Source: Ectopseudomonas toyotomiensis (GTDB lineage: Bacteria > Pseudomonadota > Gammaproteobacteria > Pseudomonadales > Pseudomonadaceae). Taken from it: a DNA stretch of 64,000 bases. A model generated the notes under the pieces. That model searched no databases and was not told the origin of the DNA. It worked only from the letters and a program-made list of their open reading frames with translations. Both the position numbers and the translations under genes were made by a program. Each line of letters starts with the position of its first letter. The stretch's first letter is position 1. This document shows positions 63,347 through 64,000 of the stretch, in pieces. The stretch is taken from contig NZ_FOXK01000010.1 of assembly GCF_900115695.1 (NCBI RefSeq), positions 62,001 to 126,000 on the forward strand, given 5' to 3'.

Positions 63347-63378
63347 GGCCGCTGCCCGTGCAGCGGCCTTTGCATTTT
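63347..63378 (+). terminator. Hairpin between bamB and der
   Basis: GGCCGCTG and CAGCGGCC with TTTGCATTTT after. A second hairpin (CTGCATCCA / TGGATGCAG, 63302-63330) precedes it. Likely terminator or attenuator. Confidence 0.7.
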
Positions 63379-63404
63379 CTGAATTAACTCAAGTGGAGAG
63401 CCTG

Positions 63405-64000
63405 ATGGTTCCCGTAATTGCCCTGGTGGGCCGGCCGAACGTCGGCAAGTCCACACTCTTCAACCGCCTGACCCGCAGCCGCGACGCCATCGTCGGCGAC
63501 CTGTCCGGTCTGACCCGCGACCGCCAGTATGGCGAGGCGAAGTGGCAGGGGCGCACCTACATCGTGATCGACACCGGGGGTATTTCCGGTGACGAAGAAG
63601 GCATCGACGCGAAGATGGCCGAGCAGTCGCTACAGGCCATTGAAGAGGCCGATGCCGTGCTGTTCCTGGTGGACGCGCGCGCCGGCATGACCGCCTCCGA
63701 CCAGATGATCGGCGAGCACCTGCGCCGTCGTAACAAGCAGAGCTTCCTGGTGGTGAACAAGGTCGACAACCTCGACGTCGACCTGGCTCGCGCCGAGTTC
63801 AGCCCCATGGGCCTTGGCGAACCGCTGGCGATTGCCGGTGCCCATGGTCGTGGCATCACCCAGATGCTCGAAGTGGTTCTCGGCGCTTTCCCAAAGGACG
63901 CTGGTGAGCCGGAAGAGGGCGCCGAAGAAGAGGAAGAAGTGCTGGAAGGCCAGGAGGCCAAGCGCATTCCCGGCCCGAGCGAGAAGGATGGCATCAAGCT
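63405..64000 (+). CDS. der: GTPase Der (EngA), N-terminal part
   Basis: The first 198 codons of Der, cut by the window end. First G domain: GRPNVGKST at 9-17, DTGG, and NKVD. The linker to the second G domain begins near the end. Acts in 50S ribosome assembly. GTGGAGAG precedes ATG 63405. Confidence 0.96.
   Translation, partial: MVPVIALVGRPNVGKSTLFNRLTRSRDAIVGDLSGLTRDRQYGEAKWQGRTYIVIDTGGISGDEEGIDAKMAEQSLQAIEEADAVLFLVDARAGMTASDQMIGEHLRRRNKQSFLVVNKVDNLDVDLARAEFSPMGLGEPLAIAGAHGRGITQMLEVVLGAFPKDAGEPEEGAEEEEEVLEGQEAKRIPGPSEKDGIK

Overview
The window is a gamma-proteobacterial chromosome segment, almost certainly Pseudomonas. Gene orders valS / small protein / holC / pepA / lptF-lptG, tRNA-Leu / queA / tgt / yajC / secD / secF, and suhB / trmJ / cysE / iscR-iscSUA-hscBA-fdx-iscX / ndk / rlmN / pilF / rodZ / ispG / hisS / yfgM / bamB / der are the standard Pseudomonas arrangement. 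Protein likeness suggests the P. mendocina-oleovorans group; that species-level guess is inference.
Layout. 1-6.4 kb: end of sbcD, an alcohol-dehydrogenase-like gene in unusual sequence, a small lipoprotein, sbcC and an isochorismatase-family hydrolase. 6.5-16.2 kb: two orphan periplasmic solute-binding-like proteins, four secondary ion transporters (two SLC13/ArsB-like, NhaD, NhaC), rlmF and a small winged-helix protein. 16.3-25.2 kb: valS, holC, pepA, lptFG, an RDD protein and a cold-shock protein. 40.2-64 kb: tRNA-Leu, then housekeeping genes for queuosine, Sec export, Fe-S assembly, RNA modification, isoprenoid synthesis and outer-membrane assembly.
Accessory region. From 25.5 to 40.2 kb an about 14.7-kb element is integrated at the 3' end of tRNA-Leu(CAA). 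A P4-type tyrosine integrase lies beside the intact tRNA, and a partial copy of the tRNA end lies at the other border next to the tRNA's likely original terminator. Each border carries a matching pair of TGCCCCTAA repeats. The element has two AlpA-like regulators, two paralogous HTH proteins, a probable C4-type antisense RNA, a replication-type HTH gene whose 3' end holds palindromic iterons, HigBA, an operon of tiny overlapping genes, an ankyrin protein and a J-domain membrane protein.
Its most striking part is a plus-strand module (31.8-36.7 kb): two large ejection/internal-virion-like proteins, a small HTH protein, a short protein matching the C-terminal half of a terminase small subunit, and a full terminase-small-subunit-like protein. 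There is no large terminase, portal, capsid, tail or lysis gene. I read this as a phage satellite (PICI/P4-like) that may redirect a helper's packaging and supply its own ejection proteins. A decayed prophage is the main alternative.
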